In this document: positions 1 through 11,907 of the stretch, piece by piece
Position numbering within the stretch: position 1 is the first letter of the stretch
How the letters are laid out: every line of letters starts with the position of its first letter
From: Neoceratodus forsteri
Lineage: Eukaryota; Chordata; Ceratodontiformes; Ceratodontidae
Assembly (NCBI GenBank): GCA_016271365.2
Contig: CM057456.1
Span: forward strand, 1,392,787,501-1,392,851,500
Direction: 5' to 3'
DNA length: 64,000 nucleotides
Program-made: the position numbers and the translations under genes
Notes under the pieces: model-generated
What the model was told of the DNA's origin: nothing
What the model saw: the letters and a program-made list of their open reading frames with translations, nothing else
Database searches by the model: none

Positions 1-1065
1 TTGCCCAGTCATTTCTGGTTGGGCAATTGTGCCCTGCTCGGGACTTTCTGCACCTTCTGGGCCTCATGGCAGCCTGCACCAGCGTGGTCCATTGGGCCCT
101 CTGGCATATGCTTCCCCTGCAATGGGGGCTGGCCTGCCAATGGTCACAGCGCTCTGGTCCTCTGGACCAGCCAGTGATTGTGACCAAGGAGATATGGGAT
201 GGCCTACAGTGGTGGCTCGTTCCAGCTCATCTTCAGGAGGGTATCCCATTTGTCCGCCCCGAGCTGATGGTCACTGATGACCGACGCCTCTCTGATGGGT
301 TGGGGTGCCCATCTGGGGGAGCTTAGGGCCCATGGCCTCTGGTCCCCTCAGGAATCTCGATGCCACATCAACCTGCTGGAGCTCCGAGTGGTGCGTCTAG
401 CCATCACCACCTTCAATCCATTTGTACGGGGTCAAGTGGTTCAGGTCCAGATGGACAATACCATGACCATGTACTACATCAACCGACAGGGTGGGACTCA
501 CTCCTTGCCTCTGTGCAAGGAGGCTCTCCGCACTTGGTCTCTCGTGATCAGCCTGGAGGTGGATCTCCTAGCCATCCATGTGGCAGAAGCCTCCAACAGT
601 CTGGCAGATGCCCTCAGCCGGATAGGCGCTGCATCTCACGAGTGGTCTCTCCTGCCGGAGGTAGTACAAGATCTGTTCTCCCATTGAGGCACCCTTCAGG
701 TGGACCTGTTTGCCTCCAGGGAGAATGCGAAGCTGAGGCTGTTTCATGCCCACCCCCCCTCAGCAGGGCTCGCTGCAGAGGATGCCTTCTTGATGCCGTG
801 GACCCCCCGGGCTTCTTCTATGCCTTCCCTCCATTTTCCTTGATCCATAAGGTGCTTCTCAAGGTGAAGAGGGACAAGGCACCGGTGATTCTGGTAGCCC
901 CAGACTAGTTCCGCCAGTTCTGGTACCCAGATCTCCTCAGCCTCAGCTCCAGGGTCCTGAGGCGACTTCCAGCCTGCCTGGACCTGATCTCAGTCAACAA
1001 GGGGAAGGTTCTCCATCCGGATCTTCAACCCCTGCACCTGATGGCCTGGTTCCTGAGTGGCTAGA
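1..1065 (+). pseudogene. DIRS-A reverse transcriptase end and RNase H remnant
   Basis: This is the C-terminal part of the pol ORF of a DIRS element, which copies element RNA into DNA and degrades the RNA strand. The connection domain after the RT palm is read from about 27. A frameshift near 270 moves the RNase H into the frame of 277-687. The RNase H acidic residues are visible in order: D in TDAS, E in LLELR, D in MDNT and D in LADALSR. A TGA at 685-687 replaces a Trp codon found in DIRS-C. Homology then continues through the conserved tail (VDLFAS, then the FYAFPPF-type and VILVAPD motifs) to about 1065, with another frameshift. The tail overlaps the start of the recombinase frame, as is usual in DIRS elements. 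It is clearly a pseudogene. Confidence 0.85.
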
Positions 1066-2099
1066 GTTCCAGGCCTCGGGTCTTTCCGACAAGGTCCTCA
1101 ACGTTGTTGAGGCGTCCCGTAAGGAGTTGACCAGAAAATGCTATGCCTTTAAATGGAAGAGATTCTCCATGTGGTGTCAGGACAGGGGGTTGGACCCTTC
1201 TTCCTGTCCATTAGCTAGCATTTTGGACTACCTGTGGTCTCTTTCTCAGCTAGGGCTTTGGTTGACAACCCTTAAGGTGCACCTGGCAGCCATCTCTGCT
1301 TACCGGCGGTGGGCCGGCAAGCAATCGGTGGTGCAGGAGAAAGTGGTCGGGCGCTTTTTCAAAGGCCTTGATCACATATCTCCTCTGGTGCAAGAACCTC
1401 CACCTCTGTGGGATCTACTGCTGGTATTGGCTAAGCTCATGGGCAAGCCATTTGAACCGATACACAGGTGTGACATCTCTCACCTGCCGTGGAAGACCGC
1501 CTTCTTGGTGGCTATCATGTCAGCCAGAAGGATGGGAGAGCTCCAGGCACTTTCCATCGAGTCTCCTTATCTGGTCTTCCACAGGGACAATGTTGTCCTG
1601 CACCCCCACCCGAAATTCCTTCCGAAGGTGGTGTTGGAGTTTCACCTTAACCAGGTGTTGACTCTGCCGGTGTTCTACCCCAGTCACTCCTCAGAAGCCA
1701 AATATAGGCTCCATACTCTGAACCCTAGAAGAGCACTTGCTTATTATAAGGAGCGAATGGCTGAAGTTCGGGGAGAGGTTCGCCAGCTGTTTGTCACCTA
1801 CGCTGAAGCCGCTTATGGCAGACCTGCAGCCAAGTGGAAGATAAGCAGGTGGGTCACCTCCTGCATAGATCTGTTATAGGTTGGCGGGCATGGAGCCTCC
1901 CAGAGGGATAAGAGCTCATTCTACCCGCCATACCGCTGCTTTAGTGGCTGCTTCTAGGAACGTTTCTATCCAGGAAATCTGCAGGGCTGCAACCTGGAAG
2001 TCAGCACACACCTTTATGTCCCATTACCACATTGACCTTGAGTCATGCCGGGATGCTGGTTTTGGGACCTCGGTTCTCCAGTCCTTATTCCCTAAGTAG
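1064..2099 (+). pseudogene. DIRS-A tyrosine recombinase, split by a 1-nt frameshift
   Basis: This is a phage-integrase-type tyrosine recombinase, the enzyme that DIRS elements use instead of a DDE integrase to insert circular DNA. The N-terminal SAM-like part (KCYAFKWKRF, LKVHLAAISAY) is followed by the catalytic domain. Visible catalytic elements are the Arg of SARRMGEL near 1535, the H-S-T-R box with His at 1917-1919 and Arg at 1926-1928, and the nucleophile Tyr of SHYHID at 2025-2027. One base is missing near 1872 relative to DIRS-C. This produces a stop at 1877-1879 and separates the last box and the Tyr from the rest. The ending SLFPK is shared with DIRS-C, DIRS-D and DIRS-G. Confidence 0.88.
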
Positions 2100-2458
2100 G
2101 CGGGTGCGCGCCTTGCCTCCCTCCTCCCGGAGAACTGCTAGGAGTCTGCCAGACAGTGTGGATTGAACAACATATCCACGTCCTCGAAATACAGGTTACT
2201 CTACCTGAAACAGGTGGTATATGTTGTTCATCCACACGACCCACCCAACCTTCCCGGCTTCGACGCGCAACCTGGCTTCCAGCGGGCTAGATCTGACATC
2301 ATGGGGTGGAGCCGAGGGTTTTACCACCTGGGTGGGTGGGAGGAGCCAGCTTGAAGACCTTCCAGCAACATTTAAAGCGGCAAGGAACCTGCCAGACAGT
2401 GTGGATGAACAACATATACCACTCCTAGAACTCCTGTTACAGGTGAGTAACCTGTATT
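2100..2458 (+). repeat. DIRS-A internal complementary region and right inverted terminal repeat
   Basis: The segment around 2157-2240 reads, on the other strand, as the right end of the element joined to its left end (CGTGGATATGTTGTTC). This is the internal complementary region that DIRS elements use to template circle closure. The right terminal repeat follows, carrying GGTGGGTGGGAGGAGCCAGC, and it is the inverse of the left repeats of DIRS-B, C and D. It ends with CTCCTGTTACAGGTGAGT at about 2431-2448 and a short tail to 2458. Confidence 0.8.
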
Positions 2459-2900
2459 TCCTTTCTCTCATTCATAGAAATGGGGGTTTGTTCAAAGGAT
2501 TCAAGTTGTTCTATTTTAGAAATCAGATGTTGTATTTTCTCTTTTTTCTGATGTTTTTGTTTGGCCCTAAATCTTATAAATTCCCCTCTTAAATAACACT
2601 TGCATGTAGCCCACATCAAGTCTGCTTTCTCCATGGAATGTAGATTCAGGTCCCAAAAAGTTTTGATAGAGATATGAATATAATTCAAAATATATTCTTG
2701 TCTTAATAAACGATTGAGTCTCCAAATTAAGTAATTAGTATGCGAAGAAGTTATTTTAATTTGGAGATGCACTAATGAATATTCAGAGAGGGTCCTAGAT
2801 AGAATTTGGGTATCCCAGGTTAAAGGTAATAAGTATTTAGTAATCAAAAAGTAATCTATCCTGGAAAAGGATTTGTGTACAGGAGAATAAAATGAATATT
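2459..2900 (-). pseudogene. L1-like ORF2 fragment (endonuclease end and linker)
   Basis: Read on the minus strand, the segment encodes the end of an L1-type apurinic endonuclease (SPVHKSFSRIDYFLITK, resembling the family's SRIDYF block). The linker before the RT follows (NYLIWRLNRLL, then a CYLRGEFI block and a Lys/Gln-rich stretch KQKHQKKEKI). An open stretch of 136 codons (2437-2847) covers most of it. Both ends stop exactly at DIRS boundaries, DIRS-A on the left and DIRS-B on the right, so this is a remnant of an L1-like copy hit twice by DIRS elements. The RT and the rest of the element are not seen here. Confidence 0.75.
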
Positions 2901-3045
2901 TATAGGAGCGTGGATATGTTGTTCATCCACACTCATTGGCATGTCCCCTTTCACTTTAAGTTGGACCGGAAGTCTTCAAGCTGGCTCCTCCCACCCACCG
3001 GGTGGTATATACCTCGGCTCCGCCCCATGACGACTGATCTTCCTT
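2901..3045 (+). repeat. DIRS-B left inverted terminal repeat
   Basis: It begins TAGGAGCGTGGATATG and carries the family I block CTCCTCCCACCCACC followed by GGTGGTATATACC. The inverse of these blocks is found in the right repeats at 2215-2458, 34910-35130 and 51641-51827. A palindromic TATATA core may serve as a TATA box for ORF1 transcription; that role is an inference. Confidence 0.8.
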
Positions 3046-3171
3046 TCCGCAGGAAGATTAAGGTTGTCTCCCTCATGCTCATGCATCTTGTAGGCCCTGG
3101 CTTTCAAACCTTCGGTTATTCTGAAAATTCCTATTGTTCACATTAGCGATCGCAAGTACGCTGCTTCGATT

Positions 3172-3803
3172 ATGGAAGACAAGTTTTCCCCTGGATCTCA
3201 TCGGTGCCCTTGTGGCCAGAAAATGTTGAGCACAGATCCCCACACTGTGTGCATCTATTGCCTCTGTGTCGACCATGACACCTCGAAATACGACATGTGT
3301 CTTGCCTTTCACCCCAACATCCTCAACGACCATCTTGCACACTTGAAACTGGGGAGGCCAGAGAAGAGGAACCCTCCAGTGAAATCCAAGGAGGCTCAGT
3401 GGGTGGTTTCTGCAGCCTCGGGATCTGCTGAGCAATTGGAAAGCATGCAGGCGTTCGAGGAGGAAGCGGCTCATGCTACAGAGACTTCTCGGAGCTTCTT
3501 CATTCCGTTCAACCTGGGCTCCACTTTCTTGGGTTCCTTCTGAGAGTTGTGCCAGTCTCTCCCAACCAAGGGAGAGGCACCTGTGGGCTCACACTCTTCT
3601 CGATCCCATAAGCGGGAGAAGGATCCAGGATCATCTTCATCTCGATGGAGACGTTCTTGGCAGCGGGAGAGATCCCGATCCCAGGAACATGCGGTCTCAA
3701 CCTTGGTTGAGATCGCTTCTTCAGCTGCTGGCTTTTCGGCCTTGCCATCAGGCCAGCTGACCGAGTTATCGATCGATGATATTGAGATTGTGATTTATTT
3801 ATT
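3172..3803 (+). pseudogene. DIRS-B ORF1 (gag-like), N-terminal part
   Basis: The ATG at 3172 starts MEDKFSPGSHRC, as in DIRS-C and DIRS-D (MED.S..G.H.C). A Cys/His cluster at about 3205-3309 has spacing C-x-C ... DPH-x2-C-x2-C-x5-H and a final Cys, shared by all the DIRS families here. It looks like a zinc-binding module and is taken as part of a gag-like nucleocapsid or capsid protein. A TGA at 3541-3543 sits where DIRS-C has a sense codon, and the same frame then continues through a Ser/Arg-rich linker to the insertion point near 3790. Exact function is unknown. The reading continues at 13786. Confidence 0.7.
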
Positions 3804-5411
3804 TGTAACCCCTAGATGGCGCTATCCCAGGGGCTACTACCCCTGCCTGATTTGCCAGTAACAGGTTGAGGGGCCTGGATCCAATGGCGGGTGCCTCCAC
3901 CCAGAGGTCAGGGTTTGCAATAGTTAAACTAACTTGGTCACAGCCCTCTGCGACACTGCAACCCCCTTCCCCACTAGTGGCCCACACAATATATCAGAAT
4001 TACCTTCACAGTATACACTTACCCCAGGACTGGTTCGCACTGGGACTTCCTGTGAAATGAGATACAGTGCAACAAATCACAGTACAGTACTTTAACATAG
4101 ACAAATACTTCAGGCAGTATAACTTTACTGAAACAAGCAGCTCTGATTTATTTAGAGGATATAACAAGGACAGGGAGAAATCAGGTTAATTAGCTTATCA
4201 CTCTAATAATCTATCTATGGCTCTGTGCACAGGCCTATCCCTATCAGTTACTGTCCCTGGGTACCCAAGCCCTAGTGGCTAGTCCAAACCGTAGCAGCTG
4301 GTAGGGGCCCTTCACACAGAGAAAGGAAAATTAAATAGTCAGCAGTACAGTAATTCCATTTGGATTTAATGTGGTAATTCAACAGGAGCACTCTGAATTA
4401 GTACTCACGACCTCCAAATAAGATAGGGTCCTTCAACGTCAGCAGGGCTCACTTGAGGTACACAAACCTCTTCACACATTTACATAAAAGAAAGCACTAT
4501 ACCAGGCAGGCTGCATCTGTATCCCGATCGCAATTACTGCACAATACCCGGAGAACACACAGCAGATTCAGTTCCTGACAGACCGAGTGCAATTTTCAGC
4601 AATTTCTCCAGTCTTCTACAGGGTGAGCCTGGTTTCTACTCTTCAGATATCCTTTGATTCTCTTCACAGGACGGATCAGTCCTAACAAGCTGTTACACAA
4701 GCTGCAGACCGGAACTCTGGGCCTTACACACGTTTTTGACTAAAACTGCACACTGAAAACACAGGGCTCCTTCCTTCTTCACTGCCAAAGCTCAACTGAA
4801 ACTCCAACCGACAAAACCGGGCACTTCCTTTGAGTTCCTCCCAGTTCTTGACTGGATTGGCTGTCACTCACAATAGACTGCTGCTGTTGGTCCAAAAGGT
4901 GCTGAAGTCTAAACTACATCTCCCAGAGTCACTGCTCATACAATCCTCTTGTGGCTGGCTCAGATTATGAGTCCAAGTTCTGATTCGCCAAGGCACCATT
5001 TTAGAGCTAGCTTACTCCACACTGATTGGTCCAGTTCAGCAGTTCAAAACCAGAATGGGGAACTAGGCAGACACTGTTCTGACTGCAAAGAAAGTAGGTT
5101 AGACAAACTGTAATTTCATTATTACTCTAAATAATTTCTGGCAAACAGTTACATCTTTCAGATAGGTTCCTTTGCACTCCTAGTGACTGCAAAATGAAGT
5201 GAATTGGCAGCAGCTTGAGTGGTACTCAATCAAAGAAACACACAGTCCCCATACAAACTAATTATGTCTGCAAGCAGACAGCTCTAAAGAGACAGTACCA
5301 GAGGTTCTAAAACACTCACTGATAAATGGCTTAAATGCCAAACACCATTCAGGCTTGAGCATTCAAGCAAGCTCCTGAAGTCTTTGGGAACCCCCATTTG
5401 CAGGGGTTACA
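3804..5411 (-). repeat. LTR of the gypsy element (3' LTR by coding orientation)
   Basis: The 1608-bp direct repeat is collinear with 11908-13542. Its ends are the 9-bp inverted pair TGTAACCCC / GGGGTTACA. Shared internal landmarks include GGTTGAGGGGCCTG near the left end and TTTGCAGGGGTTACA at the right end. Numerous single-base and short indel differences from the partner indicate independent decay. Confidence 0.92.
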
Positions 5412-5841
5412 CCCTTCCTGGCCTGGGAAAGCTTGACGTCCAGGCCAAGCAAGTACCCCATAAGTTTCAACTGCAACCATATACATTTGCATTAGGCTCG
5501 CATTATGTAATCATCAGTCAATATATCATTTTACCAAGAACACATTTCTGAAACATTGCAGTACGTCCACTCTTACACAGTATTACATACACATTGTACC
5601 ATAACTCAAGTTATTACCTCTTGTACATGAAACCTGAAGAGAGGGCCCTTCCCTATCAGTTACCTTGGGGCTGGATGGGGCAAGGGCACCATACTAGAGA
5701 GGCAACACAAGTAACTTGGAGTTAGCACTGATGCTCAGTTTGGGCAATGAGCTCGGGACACATACACTCCTTTATGGACAACATTGAGAGGCAAGTCCAC
5801 AGGCCTCCCAAGTGAATCATAACTGAGGTGCACCACAGGCT
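5412..5841 (-). other. 3' untranslated part of the gypsy element
   Basis: The roughly 430 bp between the end of the integrase frame and the 3' LTR hold no recognisable coding sequence. On the minus strand the last bases before the LTR are purine-rich (CCAGGAAGGG), a weak candidate for the polypurine tract that primes plus-strand synthesis. Confidence 0.5.
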
Positions 5842-7520
5842 TTACAGCTCGACCAGTCTTTCTAGGGGAACTGTTATAGTCTCTGCACTCTGAGCCTCAT
5901 TTTCAGCATTGTCCTCACTTGTCAGGAGTCTCCATGGGGTAGAGAGGCTAGAACTTGGGGCACTTTCAGCTCCAGGAGTTACAGTTTCTAGTCCACAACA
6001 TTTGGCTCGCATGGAGAGCTTTGGACACCGGCAGTGGACTGTCAGGGCACTCAAAATACTCTTCTTGTTCGGTGTATCACCAGTCTGACCCAATCTATCA
6101 TTTTCCTCCTGAAAGCTCAAACAGTTCAACCATGCACAATGATTCCATTTCATCTGATCTGATGCTTTGCACTTCACTTTCTGGGAGCATTGGCTCCAGG
6201 GATGAAGCTGGGGCTTAGACAGTCCAGAAGGCCCAGCTTTGTCTCCAGTATTGACTAGGGATTGCCCCGAAACAATTGACTCAGTTCGTAAGAAGGATAG
6301 TATTCAAAGTCACTCTCACTTTCTTCTGATATGGACTGACAGTCATGCTCAACTGGGACTTGTGCAGGGGAACACTTTAACTCTGATTCTGTAGGTGCAG
6401 ACTTCCTTGATCTTTTCTTAGCAGCAGCTCTAGTCACTGGTCCAGAGGGGTCATCTTCTGGGGGCTCAGACTCAATCAGGATTTGTCCAATGGGCAGTAA
6501 ATGATTTCTATGCATTGTTTTTACATCTTTTGAATTATTCTCAGGCCTTACTTTGTACACTGGCAGATCATCTAGTTTGCCCACTACAATGTGAGGGAGA
6601 TGGTGCCATCTGTCAGCAATCTTGTGCTTGCCATGCAGTCCCAGATTTCTTAGCAATACCCGATCTCCCTCCTGGAGTTCCTGTGCTTTCACCTTTTATC
6701 ATACCTTTCTTTGTTGGCCAGATTTCTTTTGGCAGCCATGGTTTGAGCCAGTTGGTGCGCATGAGTTAGCTGGGCCTTTAACTTTGCACATACTGTAAAT
6801 AGTTGTCAGCTTGAACCCCATCAGGAGAGACCCCAAAACACACATCTACTGGTAGTCGAGCTTTCTTCCAAACATCAGGCGTAGGGGAGAATCCAGTGGC
6901 ATCACTTTTGGTGCAGTTATAAGCATGTACCAGGGTGCTAATTTGTTGGCTCCATCTAGGCTTGTCCTTTGGGTGCAGGGTGCCTAGCATATCTAGCAAA
7001 GTCGGTTGAAACATTCAGGCTGTGGGTCCCCTGGGGGTGGTAAGGAGTGGTTCTGGACTTTGACTCCCACAGAGAAAGCATCTCTTTGATCAGACGACTC
7101 TCAAAGTCTCTCCTTGATCAGAATGGATTCTTTGTGGAGCCCCATAGTGAACAAAAAGTTTTCTACAAGTACTTTGGCCACAGTGGATGCTTTCTGGTCT
7201 TTGGTGGGGAAAGCTTGGGCATATCTCGTGAAATGGTCAGTGACCACCAGCCATTACTGATATTTCTTTGATCTGACTCCAAACTCAGAAAATCAATACA
7301 GACCAGCTCCATGGGTGCACTGGTGGTGATGTTAACAAGGGGCAGCCCTCTGGGCAAAGCTTTCCTCTGTAAGCAGCACTACAAGTTCGAATGTGTTGCT
7401 CCACATCAGCCCCCATCTTAGGCCAATAGAATCTGGATCTCACCAAGTCAAGTGTTCTGTCTATACCAAGGTGCCCCATGTGGTTGTGCAAGGACCTCAG
7501 TACTGAGTCTCAAAAGGCAG
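5842..7520 (-). pseudogene. gypsy integrase
   Basis: The minus strand encodes a DDE integrase that inserts the element cDNA. The zinc-binding HHCC start is seen at 7285-7491 (HNHMGHLGIDRT, then TCSAAYR with the last Cys altered). The first catalytic Asp is in MELVCIDFLSLE, the second in an SDQG block near 7110, and the Glu in a QPECFNR block near 7010. The C-terminal GPY/F-like module is in 6255-6692 (GDRVLLRNLGLHGKHKIADR), followed by an acidic Ser/Glu-rich tail to 5842. Frameshifts separate these blocks, so no functional protein is encoded. Position downstream of RT is the standard gypsy order. Confidence 0.85.
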
Positions 7521-9400
7521 TGGGCAGCACTAGTTGTTGTTTGTCTACTTGTCCCCCTCTGTCTACTGTTTCTCTGTATAACAGTTTATTGATCAGTTTC
7601 AACTTAGGACCTTCTTTGTATAACAGTGCAGTTCTCAAATCAGTGGAGCGTAATTTGGACACATCTTTTCCTGCATAGAGGGCTTCTAAAGCTGCTTTGA
7701 TCATGGGATCGCGGGATTGAGCCCGAATACTGTCATTGTCCAGCTGAGGCAGTGCACCAATGTCTATTGCAGAAAAGTGGCAATAAGCAGCAGGTATGCA
7801 ATTCTCAGAGGGTCCCAAGCAATCCACCATGCAGTCCACTGCGTCCGTGGACATTTGTTCCTCCTGTCAAACTTCGGCAGAGTGCCCGAATGTCAGGTTC
7901 TGCCAATCGGACCCAATCATTCTGGGGAACAGGCCTCCGGGAGAGAGCATCAGCATCTATGTGGTTCAGACCTGTTCGGTATTAGGAGCATAGTCATATG
8001 TAGATAATGTAGAAAGCTACCTATGGCCAGTGGCATCCAACTTAGCTGAGGTCTGCACATAGGTCAAAGGATTATTGTCAGTTTTACTAGTATTTTAGCC
8101 CCATACAAGTACTCATGGAATTGGTCAACAATAGCCCACTTCAAAGCTAGGAACTCTAACTTATGTACAGGATAGTTCTTTTCGGATGGGGTCAGGCTTC
8201 TACTGGCAAAGGCCACTGGTCTCAGGCCATTCTCGTGCTCTTGGTACAACACAGCCCCAACCCTTGCAAGCTAGCATCATGTGCAGGACGTAAGGTTTTC
8301 TTGGATCGGCATAGGCCAGCACTGGAGCATGGGTAAGTTGATATATGATCTCATGAAAAGCAGTCTCACAATCAGGAGTCCAGCGGGCCCCAAATACTTC
8401 ACTCGGATGAAAATACACTTTTCAGTCTTGAGGGCGCTGACTTTTGGTATTTTTGTGGGTTGGGGATACCCTTGAGTAAGGTTAAGTAAAGGCGGATCAC
8501 TCTTGAATAGTCCTTGATGAAGTAATCGATAATAACCACAGAATCCCAGGAATCTTTGCAGTTCTTTAGATTTTGGGTTGTGGCCAGGTGGTCAAGGCCT
8601 CAACTTTACTTGGGTCGGTCTCTATTCCCTCGGTGGATACTATGTGTCCCACATACTTACTGATGTTTGGAAGAATTGACACTTATCAATGGACAGTTTA
8701 AGGCCAAAGTCCTCCAGTCGGTCCAATACCTTAAATAATCTGTCTCATGTTCCTCCAGTGAGCTGCCAAACACAATAACATCATCTAGGTATACCAGGCA
8801 CTCTAGTAAGTTCATGTCCCCCACTGCACGCTCCATCAATCGTTGAAAAGTGGCTGGGGCACCTGAAATCCCTTGAGGCATCCTCATGAATTCATAAATA
8901 GCCGGACAGATAAAGGCCGTCTTCTCACGGTCCTCTGGGGCCATCGGGATCTGGTAGTACCCACTGCTGGAGATCCAGCACAGAGAACCACTTGCTCCCG
9001 TTTAGGCAGTCCAAAGCATCCTGAATGCGGGGCATTGTGTACTGATCAGGATAGTCCTGCGGTTTAAGGTGCGATAATCCACACACATCCTTACTGTTCC
9101 ATTCTTTTTCCTCACTACCACAATGGGGAAGCATAAGGGCTTCTGGATTCTTGGTATTACACCAGCAGCTAACATCTCTTGCAGATGCCGTCTCACATCA
9201 TCTATGTCAGCAGGTGCCAGGCGTCGAGACCTCTCACGAAATGGTCTTCGTCATGCAGCCGGATATTGTGCTCAGCTCCTTGCACGCATCCTACATCCCA
9301 TTCCTTTAAAGAAAACACCTGGTCTCTCTGGGCAAGCTTCTCACTGATCCTCCTTTCCATTCAGCTGGCAGTGGGGAGTCGCTGAAATCAAACAAGTCAG
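7521..9400 (-). pseudogene. gypsy reverse transcriptase and RNase H
   Basis: On the minus strand the RT begins near 9400. Recognisable blocks are VVRKKNGTVRMCVDYRTLN (9002-9196), MPRIQDALDCLNGSKWFSVL and MPQGISGAPATFQRLM. The catalytic box is CLVYLDDVIVFG, with both Asp intact, inside 8657-8944. The RNase H follows with SRSLTPSEKNYPVHKLEFLA and ALKWAIVDQFHEYLYG (8064-8252) and the HIDADALSR block near 7950. A linker region (7510-7854) leads to the integrase. Several frameshifts break the polyprotein. The sequence is typical vertebrate Ty3/gypsy. Confidence 0.88.
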
Positions 9401-10330
9401 AGCGTTACTCTGTCATTCTTCCTTGAACTCTTGCTGCTGGGTAACACTGCAGTGTCTGCACAATGCACATTAGCCAGGATGCAACCTCTGTTTACTCGAA
9501 TGTCTCTTTTCAGACACATTATGAACTTGGACCATTACCCTTCTGGCATAAGCATGGGCTCTAGCGGCAAAATACTAGGCTTGACCAGCAGTCCCTCTGG
9601 CAATTTTCCATCGCCTGGTGCATCCAACATTAATATTTTATTCTTAACATCCTTTCTGATACCCGGTCTCCCTGTAAGGTACATCTGGGCATTTAGGCCA
9701 GGATCAGAACTCAGGATCCTTCTTCCATACAATTCCGATCGGTTTCTCTGGTTCTGTTTTTTCAGCATCTCTCTGTGCCTCATAGGCCTTCTTAATTAAA
9801 GCGGAACTCTTAAAGCTCTACTAGTCTTTGACCCTGTTTTTCATAACACAACTGTGCCAGCCTTCCGAACATATGAGCATTTGTTCCAATCAACAAAGGG
9901 ACACCATCATACAGTCCAGTGGGGACACACTAAGGCTAGGGTCTCTACTTGTTCTGCCACTCCAGCCAAGAGGTGGGGAAAGACAGCCAAATTCGATATA
10001 CCGGAATAGGGTAGGCCTTCTCACTTAACCCCATACATGCAGTCCTTCTAATGGTTGTAAGGGCACGCCTGACAAATGCTTCTGATACCAATCCTGGAAC
10101 ATAATTGTCACTTGGAGCCACTGTCTAATACAGCTCTTGTAGACACTCCATTCACCTTTACAGTGGTCTCCATGGAGGGACCCACTATTCTGGACCAGTC
10201 TGAGAGGCGAGCAGGGGGCCTGGGCAACTGACCTCGCGCCAAAAGACGTGAGTTAGCATTTTGGTGCTCCTCACTGAGGATCATTCCTGGCACCTCTTAA
10301 CCACTGATTTGTTCTCCGAGCTTCCTTGTA
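9401..10330 (-). pseudogene. gypsy protease region
   Basis: The minus strand contains a retropepsin-type active site, AVLDSGS (D-S-G), at about 10110-10130, preceded by the usual beta-strand VKVNGVSTRA. A TGA follows within a few codons (the frame ends at 10108), and homology carries on in other frames toward the RT. This aspartic protease would process the Gag-Pol polyprotein. The segment 9535-9783 encodes a charged linker before the RT. It is not functional as it stands. Confidence 0.7.
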
Positions 10331-11330
10331 GCCTATATGCAACTTTGTCAGTGTCTTTGGGGACCGGCATTTCTTTTCATGTGCCCATCTTCCACAATTA
10401 TAGCAAAACATACTTTCTGGAGTTTGAGCTGGCGAGGCGCCACACTGGGAGCCATGGGGGTATTACTAACTGGAAACCTTGGTGCCATCTCTGTCTGCGG
10501 CGTGATAAGCATTTAAGACATCTCGCCAGTTTCTCCACTTCCATGGTCAAGGAATCGAGTTCGGAGCTGTTATGCAGGAGATACGTGGTGGGTACCCCAC
10601 CCCATAGCAGATGCAGTCGGATATAGGTCAGGGCCTGTACTTGCAGGCGTGGCCTTCATAAAGGACTGTTTTGAATCCCCGGATCTCTCAACAGTTTGCC
10701 CCATTGTGACATATCTTTTCCTTGTCAGAGCACTCATTGACTGTCAACCTCTGCCCCTGAACTTCACTCTGATGGGTCACCTCAGTCACTGGGTCAGAGC
10801 CACAGCTGTTGCAGTCCCTCCCGAGGTCGCCTTTTCTCAACCCTCGAACTTCTCTCATTAACTCATCATAGAGGGTGGGATTCCAGTCGATTTCCAAGTG
10901 TGGCTTAACTGAAGCAACAGCAGTTCTGAGAAGGGGCAGACTTAAGGATTCTGTCCAGTCTGGTTCGGTCCAGTTCAATCGCTGGCAAACTACCTTTCTG
11001 AGGCATTCTTGCAACAATTTTCCAGCCAGAGACATACACAGACAACAACCCCTCGGTACATTGTGCATTTTTACTCCACCATAGGTCCCTCATCAGAATC
11101 TGGGCTCCCACACATTCTCCAAGGCCTCAAGATAGGCCTGCAGTCGCTCTAGGGTTACTGGCTCTGCTTAGCACTGATGGTAGCCAGGCAGGACCCTGAG
11201 GCTCTCTCACTAACCCTCTTCGCTCCTTCCTAGTACTGCCATTCTAGCACTGGGGCAACATAGTCTATCCAGGTCTCCCAGTCATCCTCCCTTGGGGTGG
11301 GGAGGTGCCAGAGAAGATCCTCAACCTTCG
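10331..11330 (-). pseudogene. gypsy gag with one zinc knuckle
   Basis: A CCHC-like knuckle reading CYNCGRWAHEKKC lies at about 10370-10410 on the minus strand. Spacing is C-x2-C-x4-H-x3-C, one residue shorter than the usual H-x4-C. It lies just upstream of the protease, as expected for the nucleocapsid end of Gag. Upstream, 10688-11068 is open on the minus strand and holds a capsid-like segment, but it is too decayed to align by eye. The start codon is not identified. Confidence 0.6.
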
Positions 11331-11907
11331 GGGTGAGTCAGACTAATGGCAGGTATACAATAGGAGTCTGTGATTGGTTCAGCCACCACAGCCGGCACTG
11401 AGCAGAGAGGTGTTGGGGGGAGAATACCAGGTGGCAAGAATAGTTTCTCTTCAAGTCCTCCACAGCTTTTCCTCTCCCAGCAACCATTTAGCAAATTTCT
11501 CCTCCAAAAAGTTTCAGATAGGTGGGGGCTGATCTCCCCGGTCTTTTACTGTCCTAGTTACTCACCCAAGAGTGAGGGCTCCTCTGTAATGGTCTGTGGC
11601 ACTTTGAGCTATCTATGGGATCCTTAAACCTACTTAGGCCAGGAAAGTGTGGGTGAGCAGATTAGCGTTCCACCCACCACCACAGGGTTTTGTAAACCTT
11701 CCACCTTGGAAAGTACTCTGCACAGTGTCCGTATTGATACCCAGGGGATGTCTAGGATAAGCATAGCATTTTTGGGGTCGATCTCTCCCCTAGCACACCA
11801 CCCACCAGCCGTGCACAGCCACTCTGTCGGGCACCCATTTTTTTTTTCTTAACAGTGGTCGTAAATATGGCCACTAGAGGACACACAATCCCAGTGTGAG
11901 CCCAAGA
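11331..11907 (-). other. gypsy leader with primer-binding-site candidate
   Basis: This is the stretch between the 5' LTR (11908-13542) and Gag. On the minus strand the first bases after the LTR are TCTTGGGCTCACACTGGG. A TGG three bases inside the LTR is where a tRNA primer-binding site is expected, but I cannot assign the tRNA. No gene is seen in the remainder. Confidence 0.45.

Larger units (their letters stand above)
1..2458 (+). mobile_element. DIRS-A, 3' part of a family I DIRS-like element
   Basis: The window opens inside the reverse transcriptase of a DIRS-like tyrosine-recombinase retrotransposon. In order it shows the RT end, RNase H, tyrosine recombinase, internal complementary region and right inverted terminal repeat. 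The right boundary is placed at about 2458, just after the terminal CAGGTGAGTAACCTG motif, because L1-like coding sequence starts immediately afterwards. The same layout and close sequence recur in DIRS-C and DIRS-D, which define family I. Several stops and frameshifts show that the copy is dead. The 5' half lies outside the window. Confidence 0.9.

Noticed and set aside
360..908. 182-codon open frame overlapping the DIRS-A RNase H
   Set aside because: It is an out-of-frame shadow of the RNase H and pol tail; the residues match nothing, while the other frame carries the catalytic motifs.
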